DNA of 64,000 nucleotides, taken from contig JAJCXM010000008.1 in assembly GCA_029263455.1 (NCBI GenBank), forward strand, positions 434,001 through 498,000, read 5' to 3'. Shown here piece after piece: positions 55,959-64,000 of this stretch (within the stretch, counting starts at the first letter, position 1; every line of letters begins with the position of its first letter). This DNA is from Holophagae bacterium (lineage in GTDB: Bacteria; Acidobacteriota; Holophagae; Acanthopleuribacterales; Acanthopleuribacteraceae). Below the pieces are notes generated by a model. That model ran no database searches, was not told the origin of the DNA, and was given only the letters and a program-made list of their open reading frames with translations. The position numbers and the translations under genes are program-made.

Positions 55959-56752
55959 GGCAATGACTCAATAAAGGATTCGATGGCCGCAACCGTAGCA
56001 TCGGGTTTCTCTAAGAAGAAGAGGTGATCGGTGTCTGGAATAGCAACCACCCGGGAACTGGGTATCTTTTGTGCTAAGAGATGGGCGTTGATGGGATCGA
56101 CCAAACGGTCTTGATCGCCCGTCAAAATGAGACAGGGACATTTAATCTCATGAATCGGCTGCGCGTGTTTAAGAAAGTGCTGCACGGCATCGTACTGGTG
56201 AGTCACCTGACGCCAGTCCGCACTATTCTTGACTCGATCACTAAGGACACGAGCATATAGTTCAGGTTCGATGGACGCAAAGCTGGGGTGTGTGGTTGTG
56301 GCCATGGCCTGCTTGGCGCGTACTAAAGGGTCTAATTGATAGTATTTTTGGATATCGTCTCGTGAAGAGTCCGGTAGCGACGTGAAGTCGGGTCCTGAAC
56401 CCAAGGTGCACATGAGAACTAGTGCTCGCACGCGGTTTGGCGCCAACAACGCCAAAGATTGCGCGATGAATCCGCCCATGCTGATGCCAATGACGATGGC
56501 GGGATCTGAATCGAGTCTTTCCAGGACCTTGCTGGCATCGGTCGCCAGATCATGGATTTCATAGGCGCTGTCGACTTTGTCAGATTGGCCCATACCGCGA
56601 TTGTCCGGCAGGATCAGTTGGTGATGCTGCTGTAAGCGTTCAGTCCAATGGTCAAACACCCAATGAGAGCAGCCAAAACCTGCAAGTCCAAGAATAGGTG
56701 ACCCTTGTCCACGTAATGTGACGTGGATTTGGCTCTCGTCAACTGATGTCAT
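55955..56752 (-). CDS. Alpha/beta hydrolase 3 of the TetR-controlled locus
   Basis: The 265-aa cytoplasmic protein has ILGLAGFGCSHWVFD, DNRGMGQSDK, the nucleophile GISMGG, an acid in LTGDQDRLVDP and His in DTDHLFFLEKP. It is related to 3-oxoadipate enol-lactonase-like hydrolases. It overlaps tetR by ATGA and the KAS III-like gene by GTGA. Its position at the head of the enzyme set suggests that it handles an early step. Confidence 0.8.
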   Translation of the reverse strand: MTSVDESQIHVTLRGQGSPILGLAGFGCSHWVFDHWTERLQQHHQLILPDNRGMGQSDKVDSAYEIHDLATDASKVLERLDSDPAIVIGISMGGFIAQSLALLAPNRVRALVLMCTLGSGPDFTSLPDSSRDDIQKYYQLDPLVRAKQAMATTTHPSFASIEPELYARVLSDRVKNSADWRQVTHQYDAVQHFLKHAQPIHEIKCPCLILTGDQDRLVDPINAHLLAQKIPSSRVVAIPDTDHLFFLEKPDATVAAIESFIESLP

Positions 56753-57378
56753 TTTTCTGGCCTGTTTGAAGCCAGCAGGCCATGAAGAATCAGGTCCTGC
56801 GTTTTTTCAATGACCGCGTCACTAGAGAAGCCAAAGTGATCGGCCACACCGAACGAGGTCTCAACCAAGAAATAGTGAAAAAAGAAGCGATAAGTCAGCA
56901 TAACCGCGAATAGGGGATCGGCCCCTTTGCGCAGCTTTTGGTCGGCGGAAAGTTCGTCGAAGCGACTTTGGTAGGCCTGTCTGAAGTTGGCCGCCATATT
57001 GGCGTAAACGCGGTTGATGTGCTCACCGTGGAACTCAATCACATCAATATAGATCAGCATGATGTACTGTTTGTTGTCCTCAACAATGGCTTTGATCGCT
57101 AATGCTAATTCAGCAATGTCATCGGGGAAATTGGCTTCATTCACGAGTCGGTTCAGTTTGGAGTCGGGGTCCTCAAGTACCGACCAATAAGTGTTCAGAA
57201 GTTCACTAAAGATGTCTGACTTTGAGCGGAAATGATGGTATACGCGTCCAATTGAAATATCGGCCTGCTGCGCGATATCTTTCATCGACGTCCCTTTGAA
57301 TCCACTCTTGGAGAAACAAAGCAGACCCGCTTGCAGGATCAATTCTCGTGATCGTTGTGACTTCAATTGCTGTTTCAT
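56749..57378 (-). CDS. TetR/AcrR-family transcriptional regulator
   Basis: The 209-aa protein has the TetR helix-turn-helix at ~12-60 (ILQAGLLCFSKSGFKGTSMK, IAQQADISIGRVYHHFRSKSD). The C-terminal ~140 residues are a ligand-binding helical domain with many aromatics (YRFFFHYFLVE), which fits a hydrophobic effector. It is the first gene of the seven-gene overlapping run. Operator-like sequences lie in its own leader (57381-57403) and upstream of the TonB receptor (59870-59891), so it probably represses both units and is released by the pathway substrate. Confidence 0.9.
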   Translation of the reverse strand: MKQQLKSQRSRELILQAGLLCFSKSGFKGTSMKDIAQQADISIGRVYHHFRSKSDIFSELLNTYWSVLEDPDSKLNRLVNEANFPDDIAELALAIKAIVEDNKQYIMLIYIDVIEFHGEHINRVYANMAANFRQAYQSRFDELSADQKLRKGADPLFAVMLTYRFFFHYFLVETSFGVADHFGFSSDAVIEKTQDLILHGLLASNRPEK

Positions 57379-57380
57379 GA

Positions 57381-57439
57381 AAACAGAACACCTATTTTTG
57401 TTTGTCAGAACATTGTGTTGGACGGTAGCTTGCTGTCAA
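57381..57439 (-). promoter_or_regulatory. Putative promoter and operator of the tetR operon
   Basis: Minus strand: TTGACA (57434-57439), 16-bp spacer, CACAAT (57412-57417). Between this and the tetR ATG lies a 23-bp imperfect palindrome (57381-57403, plus strand starts AAACAGAAC and ends ATTTTTGTTT). Its outer parts, AAAC, AAC and TTTTGTTT, recur at 59870-59891 upstream of the receptor. Confidence 0.5.
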
Positions 57440-57514
57440 GGCAATTGCAAGCGTAGGCCAGGGATATGGCTGGCAGTGAGGAAGCTGATGCAGGACGACG
57501 ATTCGCGAGATTCA

Positions 57515-57542
57515 GGAACCAACCTGCAGTCAGGTTGGTTCC
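57515..57542. terminator. Perfect 11-bp hairpin after the TonB receptor gene
   Basis: GGAACCAACCT (57515-57525) pairs with AGGTTGGTTCC (57532-57542) around a 6-nt loop, ~9 bp after the receptor stop. No T-run follows on the minus strand, so it is either a non-canonical terminator or an mRNA-stabilising stem that lets some transcripts continue into tetR. Confidence 0.5.
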
Positions 57543-57551
57543 CGGACCCGT

Positions 57552-59810
57552 TCAAAAGGTGAATACGGCGCCCAGCGTGACGGTTTGCGGATCGCCGTAA
57601 AAGGCGAGCGTTGATCCGCCTGCAGGTCCCAACGTTGGGAAGTTATAGCCACCCACCTTGTAGGTTTCATCACCCAAGTTCTTGCCTTGTAAGCTCAAAG
57701 TCAAGCGGCCTTCAAGGATGGTCCACAAGAGGCCTGCATTGATGAGGGTGGTGCTTTCAGGATCAAGCAACGGCAGTGGGTCTTCAAAAATTTGATATTC
57801 GCTACGGTAGCCGAGATTGAAATGAGCAGTAAGCAAGCTGTTGTTGCTCGTATGTTTGGCATAGCTGAAACCAATGTTAGCGGTCCAATCTGGCGTATGT
57901 GGCACATCCTTTAGATCCGAGAAATCGACAGGCTGACCATTGGCGTCAAAGCCAGGAAAAGAAACGAATTTGGCATCGACGTAGCCAACCGACATGAACA
58001 TGCCGAACGCGGCTGAGGCTTTGGCGTTCAGTTCCACTTCTAATCCCTTAATTTCGGCATTACCCGCGTTGCGCAGCAAAGATTGGAAGCTGTCATCGAC
58101 GCCATCATTATCGGTATCAATACCAAATTGAGTGGTCACCTGCATATCGGTGTAGTCCGAATAGAAGGCGGATGTATTGAGTTGTACTTTGCCGCCTGAC
58201 AAGGTCGATTTGAGACCTATCTCATAGGCGTCAACGATCTCTGAACCATAGCCATTGACTGTCTCAGGTGCAGCTGCCGCGTTTCCACGCATGTCAAAAC
58301 CACCACTCTTAAATCCACGGTTGTAGCTGAAATAGCTCATGACCCGGTCGTTTGGCGAGAAGTTGAAGCCAAGTCGAGGCGTGAATTCAGAGAAGCTTCG
58401 GTCGTTGGTGTAGTCAGTCACTGCGCCTATGCTGATGGCCGAGTCGTTGCCAAAGGTTGGGCTGCGCAGGCCTAAAAAGTTCTCGCGTAGCACATCGACA
58501 TCTTTATCGTCATTGGTGTAACGGCCACCCATGTTGAGGCCCCATTCGTCCGTGATGTCCCAAGACAGATCGGCGAAGACCGCATAGCTCTTTGTGTCCA
58601 CTTTGCCCGCTTGCAGGATGGTGAAGCCACCCGCGATTTCTGACAAAACGACGTCGAATGCGCCACTGGCTTCTCCGTCGAAATAGTAAACGCCAGCTAC
58701 GCTATGGAAGCGATCTCCTTCATAGGTGAGCTGAAACTCCTGGCTTGTTTGATCATCTTTATAAAAGGCAGGTACATCAAAGTAGGGCCGTGACAGACCG
58801 TCAAAGTCAATGGGCGTCTCGGTTTCACCGTCACGGTGGGCGGTCACTGATTTGACGGACACGCGTTCGTTGATGAGCCAACGCATCATCAGTGATTGGC
58901 CATTGGTTTCGACCTTGTTTTCGGATCCAATGCCAGCGCGCGTGTCGTAGATATCATTGTTCACTTGTTGGCTATTGGGGTCAGCCGGATCTTCGGCGGT
59001 AAGACGATGGCCTTGCTTGGAATTGGAATCATCGATTAGGGCGTCAAGTGATAGACGCAGGTGGAAACGGTCATGGGGGCGAAAGTCCAAACTCGCGCGA
59101 CCGGCAAGCATATCCTTGGCGTAATTCTCGTCGCCACTACCCACGTAGGTGCCGTAGCCGTCGCGTTTGAATAAGGCAAGTGCGCCGCCAACAACCAGTT
59201 TCTCAGAGCCTAGAGGCGAATGGCCGCTGACCTGAAAATCGGTTTGGCCATAGTTACCTAGGGCGGCCTTAATACTGCCACCGGGATCGGAACCATAAGA
59301 CTTGGTTACATATTTGAGTGCGCCACCAATGGTGTTGCGGCCATAGAGTGTGCCTTGTGGGCCGCGTAAGATTTCAATGCGATCAATGTCATACACTTCC
59401 AGCATCGCACCTTGAGGTCGCGCCACATAAACGTCGTCAATGTAGACACCTACGCCCGGCTCAAAGCCCCACAACGGATCGGCTTGTCCGATGCCGCGCA
59501 CGTAAGCGGTCAAGGTGTTGTTGGTTGCGCGACTGGGGACCAGGGTCACGTTTGGCACCTGCATCTGCAACTCGTTAATGGTCTGAGTGCCCATTTCCTC
59601 GAGTTTGGCGGCCGAAAAGGCGCTGACCGCGATTGGAACGTCCTGGATACTCTGTTCGCGCCTCTGAGCCGTCACGACCATTTCCTCGACGTAGGTTTGG
59701 TCTTTCTCTGCCGTTTCTGTTTTCTCCTCATCGGTTTGAGCGAAAAGGGGAGTGGCAGTTAGGGTCAGCATCAGAATGACAAGATATTTACAGCAGAGAT
59801 AAAGCTTCAC
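57552..59810 (-). CDS. TonB-dependent outer-membrane receptor (proteobacterial type)
   Basis: The 752-aa protein starts at GTG with GGAGG 7 nt upstream and a signal peptide (VILMLTLTATPLFAQ). A TonB-box-like EEMVVTAQRR leads into the plug (VPIAVSAFSAAKLEEMG, DRIEILRGPQGTLYGRNTIGG), then a beta-barrel ending in a Phe (GAVFTF). It lacks the carboxypeptidase-like domain of the Oar-like receptor and resembles receptors of proteobacterial catabolic loci. It probably imports the compound metabolised by the adjacent operon. The style difference hints at horizontal acquisition of the whole locus. Confidence 0.9.
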   Translation of the reverse strand: MKLYLCCKYLVILMLTLTATPLFAQTDEEKTETAEKDQTYVEEMVVTAQRREQSIQDVPIAVSAFSAAKLEEMGTQTINELQMQVPNVTLVPSRATNNTLTAYVRGIGQADPLWGFEPGVGVYIDDVYVARPQGAMLEVYDIDRIEILRGPQGTLYGRNTIGGALKYVTKSYGSDPGGSIKAALGNYGQTDFQVSGHSPLGSEKLVVGGALALFKRDGYGTYVGSGDENYAKDMLAGRASLDFRPHDRFHLRLSLDALIDDSNSKQGHRLTAEDPADPNSQQVNNDIYDTRAGIGSENKVETNGQSLMMRWLINERVSVKSVTAHRDGETETPIDFDGLSRPYFDVPAFYKDDQTSQEFQLTYEGDRFHSVAGVYYFDGEASGAFDVVLSEIAGGFTILQAGKVDTKSYAVFADLSWDITDEWGLNMGGRYTNDDKDVDVLRENFLGLRSPTFGNDSAISIGAVTDYTNDRSFSEFTPRLGFNFSPNDRVMSYFSYNRGFKSGGFDMRGNAAAAPETVNGYGSEIVDAYEIGLKSTLSGGKVQLNTSAFYSDYTDMQVTTQFGIDTDNDGVDDSFQSLLRNAGNAEIKGLEVELNAKASAAFGMFMSVGYVDAKFVSFPGFDANGQPVDFSDLKDVPHTPDWTANIGFSYAKHTSNNSLLTAHFNLGYRSEYQIFEDPLPLLDPESTTLINAGLLWTILEGRLTLSLQGKNLGDETYKVGGYNFPTLGPAGGSTLAFYGDPQTVTLGAVFTF

Positions 59811-59869
59811 GGGCGGCCTCCTGGCGGTGATCGAGTTGACGCATGGCGTTGGCTCGCGGTCAAATTAAA

Positions 59870-59898
59870 AAACCAAACGTTCGTTTTGTTTTTGTCAA
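59870..59898 (-). promoter_or_regulatory. Putative TetR operator overlapping the receptor promoter
   Basis: A 22-bp near-perfect palindrome: left half AAACCAAACG (59870-59879), centre TT, right half CGTTTTGTTT (59882-59891), with one mismatch pair. On the minus strand a consensus TTGACA (59893-59898) directly precedes it; the -10 is not clear. It is 59 bp before the receptor GTG. The rest of the gap to 60142 shows nothing recognisable. Confidence 0.55.
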
Positions 59899-60142
59899 AG
59901 TAGCGCCGAAAGAAAACGATGTCAACCTAAAAAAATAGGATGGGCGGCTGGGCTGCTTTCTGGCATTACGCTGATCTGATCTGATAACAGGCCACCGGAT
60001 TAGCTACCGATCACGTAAACAGTTGCGTTCTATTTCTTTAAGCCGCCAGTTGTATTTATCAGAAGTCCAGAAAGCGGCTGACCAAATGACAATAGGCTCC
60101 TAAATCCGTAGACTAACCAATCGGGGGTAGCCAATCCAAATT

Positions 60143-61057
60143 ATGAAACCCATAGACGCAAACGAACTAGAAAACCGCCTGTTTGGGTGTTTGTTAGGTG
60201 GTGCTATTGGTGACGCTTTGGGTCTTCCGTACGAAGGATCGAAAGCAGTTTTAGATGTGGATTACCCATCTGAATGGAGCGTGTCCGATGATACGCAGTT
60301 GACGCTGGCAACCTGTGAATCGTTAATTGAATGTGGGCAGCCATCGCCGGAGCACATTGCGGCGACTTATGTGCATTGGTATCAGGCTAGCAAGTTGACA
60401 GGTTTGGGGGCTTCGACATTAAAAGCGCTTACGGAATTATCGGCAGGCGGTCATTGGGCGCTGGTCGGTCGTAAAGGCGAATTTGCCAGCGGCAATGGCG
60501 CAGCTATGCGCATCGCTCCATTGTCTTTCATGAATTACAACGGCGAGCGAGCCTTTAAAAAGTCTATCCGCGATGTTTGTTGGATTACCCATCAAAACGA
60601 CGAAGCATACATCGGCGCATTGGCAGTCGTGCTTGCAATCAGAATCGCAATGAACGGGGACAAGCCAACACTTGATGGAATTGCGCAGCGGCTGCCCGAT
60701 TCCTGCGTTCGTGACCGTATGATCGATTTATCAACCTGCGATTCAACATCGTCACTGAAAACAATAGCTGATCAATACGGTAGCTCGGGGTATGTGGTGG
60801 AATCTGTGCCGCTGGCCGCGCTCACTGCTGAGCGAATCATCGAAAGTAGCCAATTCGAAACACATCTCGTCGACCTTATTCAAGCAGGTGGTGATACGGA
60901 CACCAATGCCTCAATGGCAGGACAAATAGCTGGCACCTACGTCGGGGCCGACCGCCTACCGCAACACCTAGTGCAGCACGTACCTTTAAGGCAAGAAATC
61001 ATAGAAGCAGCCCGAAAATTAGCTGAGATCATCAATTATTTTACGATTGACCGTTAA
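60143..61057 (+). CDS. ADP-ribosylglycohydrolase (DraG-like)
   Basis: The 304-aa protein has the DraG fold signatures: LLGGAIGDALGLPYEG at the N-terminus, the first metal pair in SDDTQLT, GNGAAMRIAPL in the middle and the second metal site GGDTDTNASMAGQIAG near the C-terminus. It removes ADP-ribose from proteins or other targets, binding two Mg2+. There is no adjacent DraT-type transferase. The start ATG has a weak ribosome site. Confidence 0.9.
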   Translation: MKPIDANELENRLFGCLLGGAIGDALGLPYEGSKAVLDVDYPSEWSVSDDTQLTLATCESLIECGQPSPEHIAATYVHWYQASKLTGLGASTLKALTELSAGGHWALVGRKGEFASGNGAAMRIAPLSFMNYNGERAFKKSIRDVCWITHQNDEAYIGALAVVLAIRIAMNGDKPTLDGIAQRLPDSCVRDRMIDLSTCDSTSSLKTIADQYGSSGYVVESVPLAALTAERIIESSQFETHLVDLIQAGGDTDTNASMAGQIAGTYVGADRLPQHLVQHVPLRQEIIEAARKLAEIINYFTIDR

Positions 61058-61102
61058 TAACTTCATTCATACTCCTAGTTCCCTTTTAAGGCCTAAGCAC
61101 TG

Positions 61103-61729
61103 CTAGCGATCGGATAACCATGCCATGAACTCGGTTGCGATTTCAGGATCGATTTCTTGCACTGCTTCGGCCACCGCTGGAAATCCTTTTGCCGCTGCAA
61201 TGGCTGCCAGTGCTGAACGCAGAAACTCAGCATCCCACTCTCGTCCGGCCACCGCTGCAACCAAAGAAGGCAATTCAGACAAGGCCTCGGAATAGGGTTT
61301 CTCTAGCGTATCGGGTATCTTGACCCCATTCTTATGCCTACAAATTTCAACCCAGGTTGGGAATTGGAAAAAGGACGTATCAGCTTCAAGAGGAGCCGTT
61401 TTTAGCATTCTGATAATGTGAGGAACGGCCGCAAATGACGCCGAATATACGTCTCCCTGATGGGCTAATGCGCTCCAAATCGTGAACCACGGTTCCTTTT
61501 CTGCGTCACATGATGGTTGCTCTTCGAGCCGACGTAAAAGTGCTGGGATGTCTGCAGCGTCTCCATAGGCGTGCTCAAGCTCTGACCACGCTGGACTGTC
61601 AAGACTTAGCAAAGTTGTCTCCCGTCCTTTGCCAGATTCGTTGGAGCCTAGTGCGAATTGGGTCGTGGCCGGACATTGAGTTCCTCCGTGGCTTAAGGCT
61701 AAATCATAAATGATTTCGATAATGGACAT
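61103..61729 (-). CDS. Uncharacterised protein with helical-repeat character
   Basis: ATG 61729 is preferred over TTG 61747, giving 208 aa. The segment ALAHQGDVYSASFAAVPHIIRML resembles a stretch common in HEAT-like hypothetical proteins, some next to toxins as immunity-like proteins; the rest is helical and acidic. No catalytic motif is seen. It is divergent from an HTH regulator with a shared 19-bp palindrome between them, so that regulator may control it. Confidence 0.6.
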   Translation of the reverse strand: MSIIEIIYDLALSHGGTQCPATTQFALGSNESGKGRETTLLSLDSPAWSELEHAYGDAADIPALLRRLEEQPSCDAEKEPWFTIWSALAHQGDVYSASFAAVPHIIRMLKTAPLEADTSFFQFPTWVEICRHKNGVKIPDTLEKPYSEALSELPSLVAAVAGREWDAEFLRSALAAIAAAKGFPAVAEAVQEIDPEIATEFMAWLSDR

Positions 61730-61774
61730 GTCAAAAGAGCGGCTCAAATTGGTGTTACGATAGAATTAATAAAT

Positions 61775-61793
61775 CATACGGCAATGCCGTATG
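61775..61793. promoter_or_regulatory. Perfect palindromic operator candidate in a divergent promoter region
   Basis: CATACGGCA (61775-61783), centre A, TGCCGTATG (61785-61793) form a perfect 9-bp inverted repeat between the divergent genes. It is the likely binding site of the HTH protein encoded to the right, in the usual autoregulation pattern of such antitoxin-like regulators. Confidence 0.6.
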
Positions 61794-61857
61794 CGTTGGG
61801 TCTTAATTCATTGAGCATGTGAACTTCACAAAGTTCAATGCAAAGGCGGGTTGGTTG

Positions 61858-62166
61858 ATGTCTGAACGTGAAATTGAACGACGTGATGCGCAGCGTGACC
61901 TAAACCAAGAGCTCCTGGATGATCTTCATGTAATGCAGGACGGAGTCAAAGACTTACGGACTTTTGTAGTCGACCAACCCACAATCGTCACCGCAAGACA
62001 TGCCATGGGTATGACGCAAGCTGAGTTTTCCAGAGTGTTGAATGTATCGCTGCGAACGCTTCAAGATTGGGAACAAGGGCGTCGTACACCAACTGGGGCA
62101 GCACAATCCCTGATTAAGTTGGCCGTCCGGCGTCCTGATGTACTCAAGGAGGTGTTTTCCTCGTAG
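61858..62166 (+). CDS. XRE/HTH regulator of the NadS/HigA-antitoxin type, orphan
   Basis: I place the start at ATG 61858 (102 aa); an in-frame GTG at 61819 is possible. The C-terminal HTH reads ARHAMGMTQAEFSRVLNVS followed by LRTLQDWEQGRRTPTGAAQS, as in NadS-family regulators, whose genes usually follow a HigB/RelE-like toxin. No such toxin gene is present upstream; instead the divergent neighbour is a 208-aa hypothetical protein. It is therefore an orphan antitoxin or a free-standing regulator. Confidence 0.8.
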   Translation: MSEREIERRDAQRDLNQELLDDLHVMQDGVKDLRTFVVDQPTIVTARHAMGMTQAEFSRVLNVSLRTLQDWEQGRRTPTGAAQSLIKLAVRRPDVLKEVFSS

Positions 62167-62330
62167 AGATGGCGAAAGGCTCTGACAACATCTACGGCGG
62201 AGCTGAGCCCAAAAACCTGTGAGACTAATGGACATTAACAGACCAGTACCATGGCGACTAGGACGCGCCCGTAGAAACCTCAAAGATAAACCGATGTGAT
62301 TGCTCGAGCGTTGCAGCATTAGAGGTAACG

Positions 62331-63572
62331 ATGGAAGCTTTAGTCCTTATTGTTGGCGAAATGTTTGCCGTGTTGGCTTGGCCGTTTGTTGTCCTGTTTG
62401 TTGACCTGATTGGCGCCATCATTGGTGGAGTATTCTGTGTTAGCCAGAGTAAGCGAGCCGCTAAGAGCCGATTCGGTGCTTGGTTTGCGGGGTTGAGTGA
62501 AGCTCGAAAGAAACGTTTTCGTCGCATCGCGCGCTGGTCGTTGGGCTTGACGCTCACGACGACAGCGGCATTGATCAGCGGCATGATCGTCGTCGACCGA
62601 ACCCAGTTGCCTGCTATGACGCAATGGAGCTTAGCGCAAGTGGAAAAGCGAACCAGCTTCAAGGTGACTTTCGATCAGGTCACGGGCAGTGTGATTGCCG
62701 GCAACTTGCAGCTCCAAGGTGTGCGCGTGACTAAAAGCAACGAAGTTGATTTGCACGTTGACACCATTGAGGTTAAATGGGGTTTACTGGACCTGCTTTA
62801 TGGCGACGTGGATGTCAGCCGACTCAATCTCGATGGACTCCACGGGCGGATCGTAAAATCGCCTTCTGATCGCAAACGAATCCGACCACCTAAGAAGGCG
62901 TTTGTCGTGGAAAACTTTAGTATCCAAAACGTCGAAGTAGTGTTCATTGATGACGAAGGGGCCATGAAGGTGACGGCATCACTACAAGCGAAACCGCTGC
63001 ACAGTCGTCGTCCACTCTGGACCATCTTGTTCCGATCCAACGGCTTTGTTACTTTCGACGGACGACGCTTAGAAGTGGAGACCAAGAAACTGAGTCATGC
63101 GATGCAAACCTCATGGTCGGCTCGCAACCTACCGGTTTCTTTCGTTTCCAAGTGGATCAAGATCCCATTTTCGCTGTTTGACCAAGGGACTTTGGACATT
63201 GACGTACGCGATCGCTGGACCCATCAAGACTACTGGGATGTGAACCTAAACATCAGCCTTCAAGTGAATGATGGACATATCGTGCTGCCTGAAGACACGT
63301 CGTTCTTTGATTTAGTCCCGCTGAAGCCAGCCGTGTCCTATCTCAATACCCAGAACCCCATCGAACTGACGTTCTCGTTGGTCATGAATCCCGATGCCTT
63401 TGAACTGGATGCTTCCGACAATATGAATGTACTGTGGAATGCGTTAGGTGTCTCTATGGTGTCAGCTGTCATTGAACAAGCCGGCACAGAAAAAGAACCT
63501 GAGGAGATGTGGCAAAAGGTAAAGGGCGTAGCAGTTGATGTGCTCGATAAGAAGCGCAAGAAGAAAAACTAA
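62331..63572 (+). CDS. AsmA-like envelope protein
   Basis: The 413-aa protein starts at ATG with AGAGGT 4-5 nt upstream. It has two N-terminal hydrophobic segments (~4-35 and ~70-85), then a beta-rich region like the AsmA/TamB N-terminal repeat (VTGSVIAGNLQLQGVRVTKS, IEVKWGLLDLLYGDVDVSRL). The C-terminus is strongly basic (KKRKKKN). AsmA-like proteins span the periplasm and help lipid transport or outer-membrane assembly. The length is short, so this may be one of the smaller relatives. The gap 62167-62330 holds nothing I can support. Confidence 0.6.
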   Translation: MEALVLIVGEMFAVLAWPFVVLFVDLIGAIIGGVFCVSQSKRAAKSRFGAWFAGLSEARKKRFRRIARWSLGLTLTTTAALISGMIVVDRTQLPAMTQWSLAQVEKRTSFKVTFDQVTGSVIAGNLQLQGVRVTKSNEVDLHVDTIEVKWGLLDLLYGDVDVSRLNLDGLHGRIVKSPSDRKRIRPPKKAFVVENFSIQNVEVVFIDDEGAMKVTASLQAKPLHSRRPLWTILFRSNGFVTFDGRRLEVETKKLSHAMQTSWSARNLPVSFVSKWIKIPFSLFDQGTLDIDVRDRWTHQDYWDVNLNISLQVNDGHIVLPEDTSFFDLVPLKPAVSYLNTQNPIELTFSLVMNPDAFELDASDNMNVLWNALGVSMVSAVIEQAGTEKEPEEMWQKVKGVAVDVLDKKRKKKN

Positions 63573-63731
63573 GGTGACGTCGTTTAGCTGGATAGAAGGA
63601 AGTTTTTTCGCCGCTACCAGACCTTGAGACGAACGGCTTGCGTGATTCGAGCGAGTCTAACCACCGTGATATGATCGATTTTGACTTGAGTATTACGTCT
63701 ATAGGCCGTGTGAAGCAGGAAACGATCTGAC

Positions 63732-64000
63732 ATGAACGAAGTGTTTTTATCCCGCATTTTGCCTGCGCATGATTTGAAACTTCGGTTCAGCGAATTTTAT
63801 GGCCTGCCAGCGGATGCCATCACCTTTGTGCCGAATTTCGAGGCCTTGAGCGATATCAGCGCGGGCAAGTTTGCGTTGCTGGAAACCTTGGGTGGCGAAT
63901 TTCCCCAACAGATAAGCATCTATTGGCAATCCGCAGCCAGTCATGAGGAGCTGGCGACTTTCCTAGCCCGTGTTTTCGCCGTCGACGTCTTGTACAGCGA
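63732..64000 (+). CDS. Uncharacterised ORF, 3' partial
   Basis: The frame opens at ATG 63732 and runs off the window (about 89 codons seen): MNEVFLSRILPAHDLKLRF at the start, later FEALSDISAGKFALLETLGG. The sequence looks like a normal soluble protein. I do not recognise a family from the visible part. The 159 bp before it show no gene. Confidence 0.55.
   Translation, partial: MNEVFLSRILPAHDLKLRFSEFYGLPADAITFVPNFEALSDISAGKFALLETLGGEFPQQISIYWQSAASHEELATFLARVFAVDVLYS

Overview
This is a 64 kb piece of a bacterial chromosome. It fits best with a member of the Acidobacteriota; a marine, Holophagae/Acanthopleuribacter-like member is a guess. The reasons are an Oar-like TonB-dependent transporter with an N-terminal carboxypeptidase-regulatory domain, a VWFA-related protein of the acidobacterial type, a sulfatase-fold enzyme fused to TPRs, a CadC-like winged-helix/TPR regulator, and many secreted beta-propeller and multidomain proteins. 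No rRNA, tRNA, insertion sequence, prophage or CRISPR array was seen.

Layout. 1-6.3 kb: secreted proteins (a haloperoxidase-like protein with a dockerin-like tail, an LTD-LTD-PHP-PKD-PPC protein, a six-bladed propeller) and a decayed TPR gene. 6.3-12 kb: a structured intergenic region, the Oar-like receptor with a clear terminator, and a membrane winged-helix/TPR regulator. 12-14.2 kb: a GH46-like/peptidoglycan-binding protein and an alpha/beta hydrolase. 14.4-22.4 kb: a membrane spermidine-synthase-like protein, divergent from a four-gene operon encoding lysine 2,3-aminomutase, two D-Ala-D-Ala-ligase-like ATP-grasp enzymes and a GNAT-deacetylase-GNAT fusion. 22.6-30.9 kb: two VWA proteins, an ECF sigma factor, a GAF/PAS histidine kinase and a DUF2891 protein. 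31-35.5 kb: an esterase-PDZ fusion, a YCF48-like propeller and an ABC-F ATPase (Uup). 35.5-46.9 kb: a C25-like caspase-fold protease, a sulfatase-fold/TPR protein, a double parvulin lipoprotein, a Gly/Ala/Pro-rich secreted orphan, a BNR/GH74-like propeller and a zinc metalloprotease. 47-49.7 kb: small membrane proteins, a VOC protein, a six-repeat secreted protein and an RluA-type pseudouridine synthase. 49.7-59.8 kb: a tightly overlapping TetR-controlled operon (three alpha/beta hydrolases, a KAS III-like enzyme, an SDR, an acyl-CoA ligase, a sodium/solute symporter) preceded by its own TonB receptor. 60-64 kb: an ADP-ribosylglycohydrolase, an uncharacterised gene divergent from an orphan HTH (NadS-like) regulator, an AsmA-like protein and a truncated ORF.

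Two gene sets look like whole systems. The first (16.8-22.4 kb) reads as a beta-lysine pathway: the mutase keeps the two aspartates that select lysine, two ligases could form amide bonds, and the fusion could add and remove an acetyl group. The second (49.7-59.9 kb) reads as a self-contained uptake-and-metabolism locus for an ester, lactone or acyl compound. Two similar operator-like sequences, one before the receptor and one in the tetR leader, suggest that both transcription units answer to the same TetR protein.
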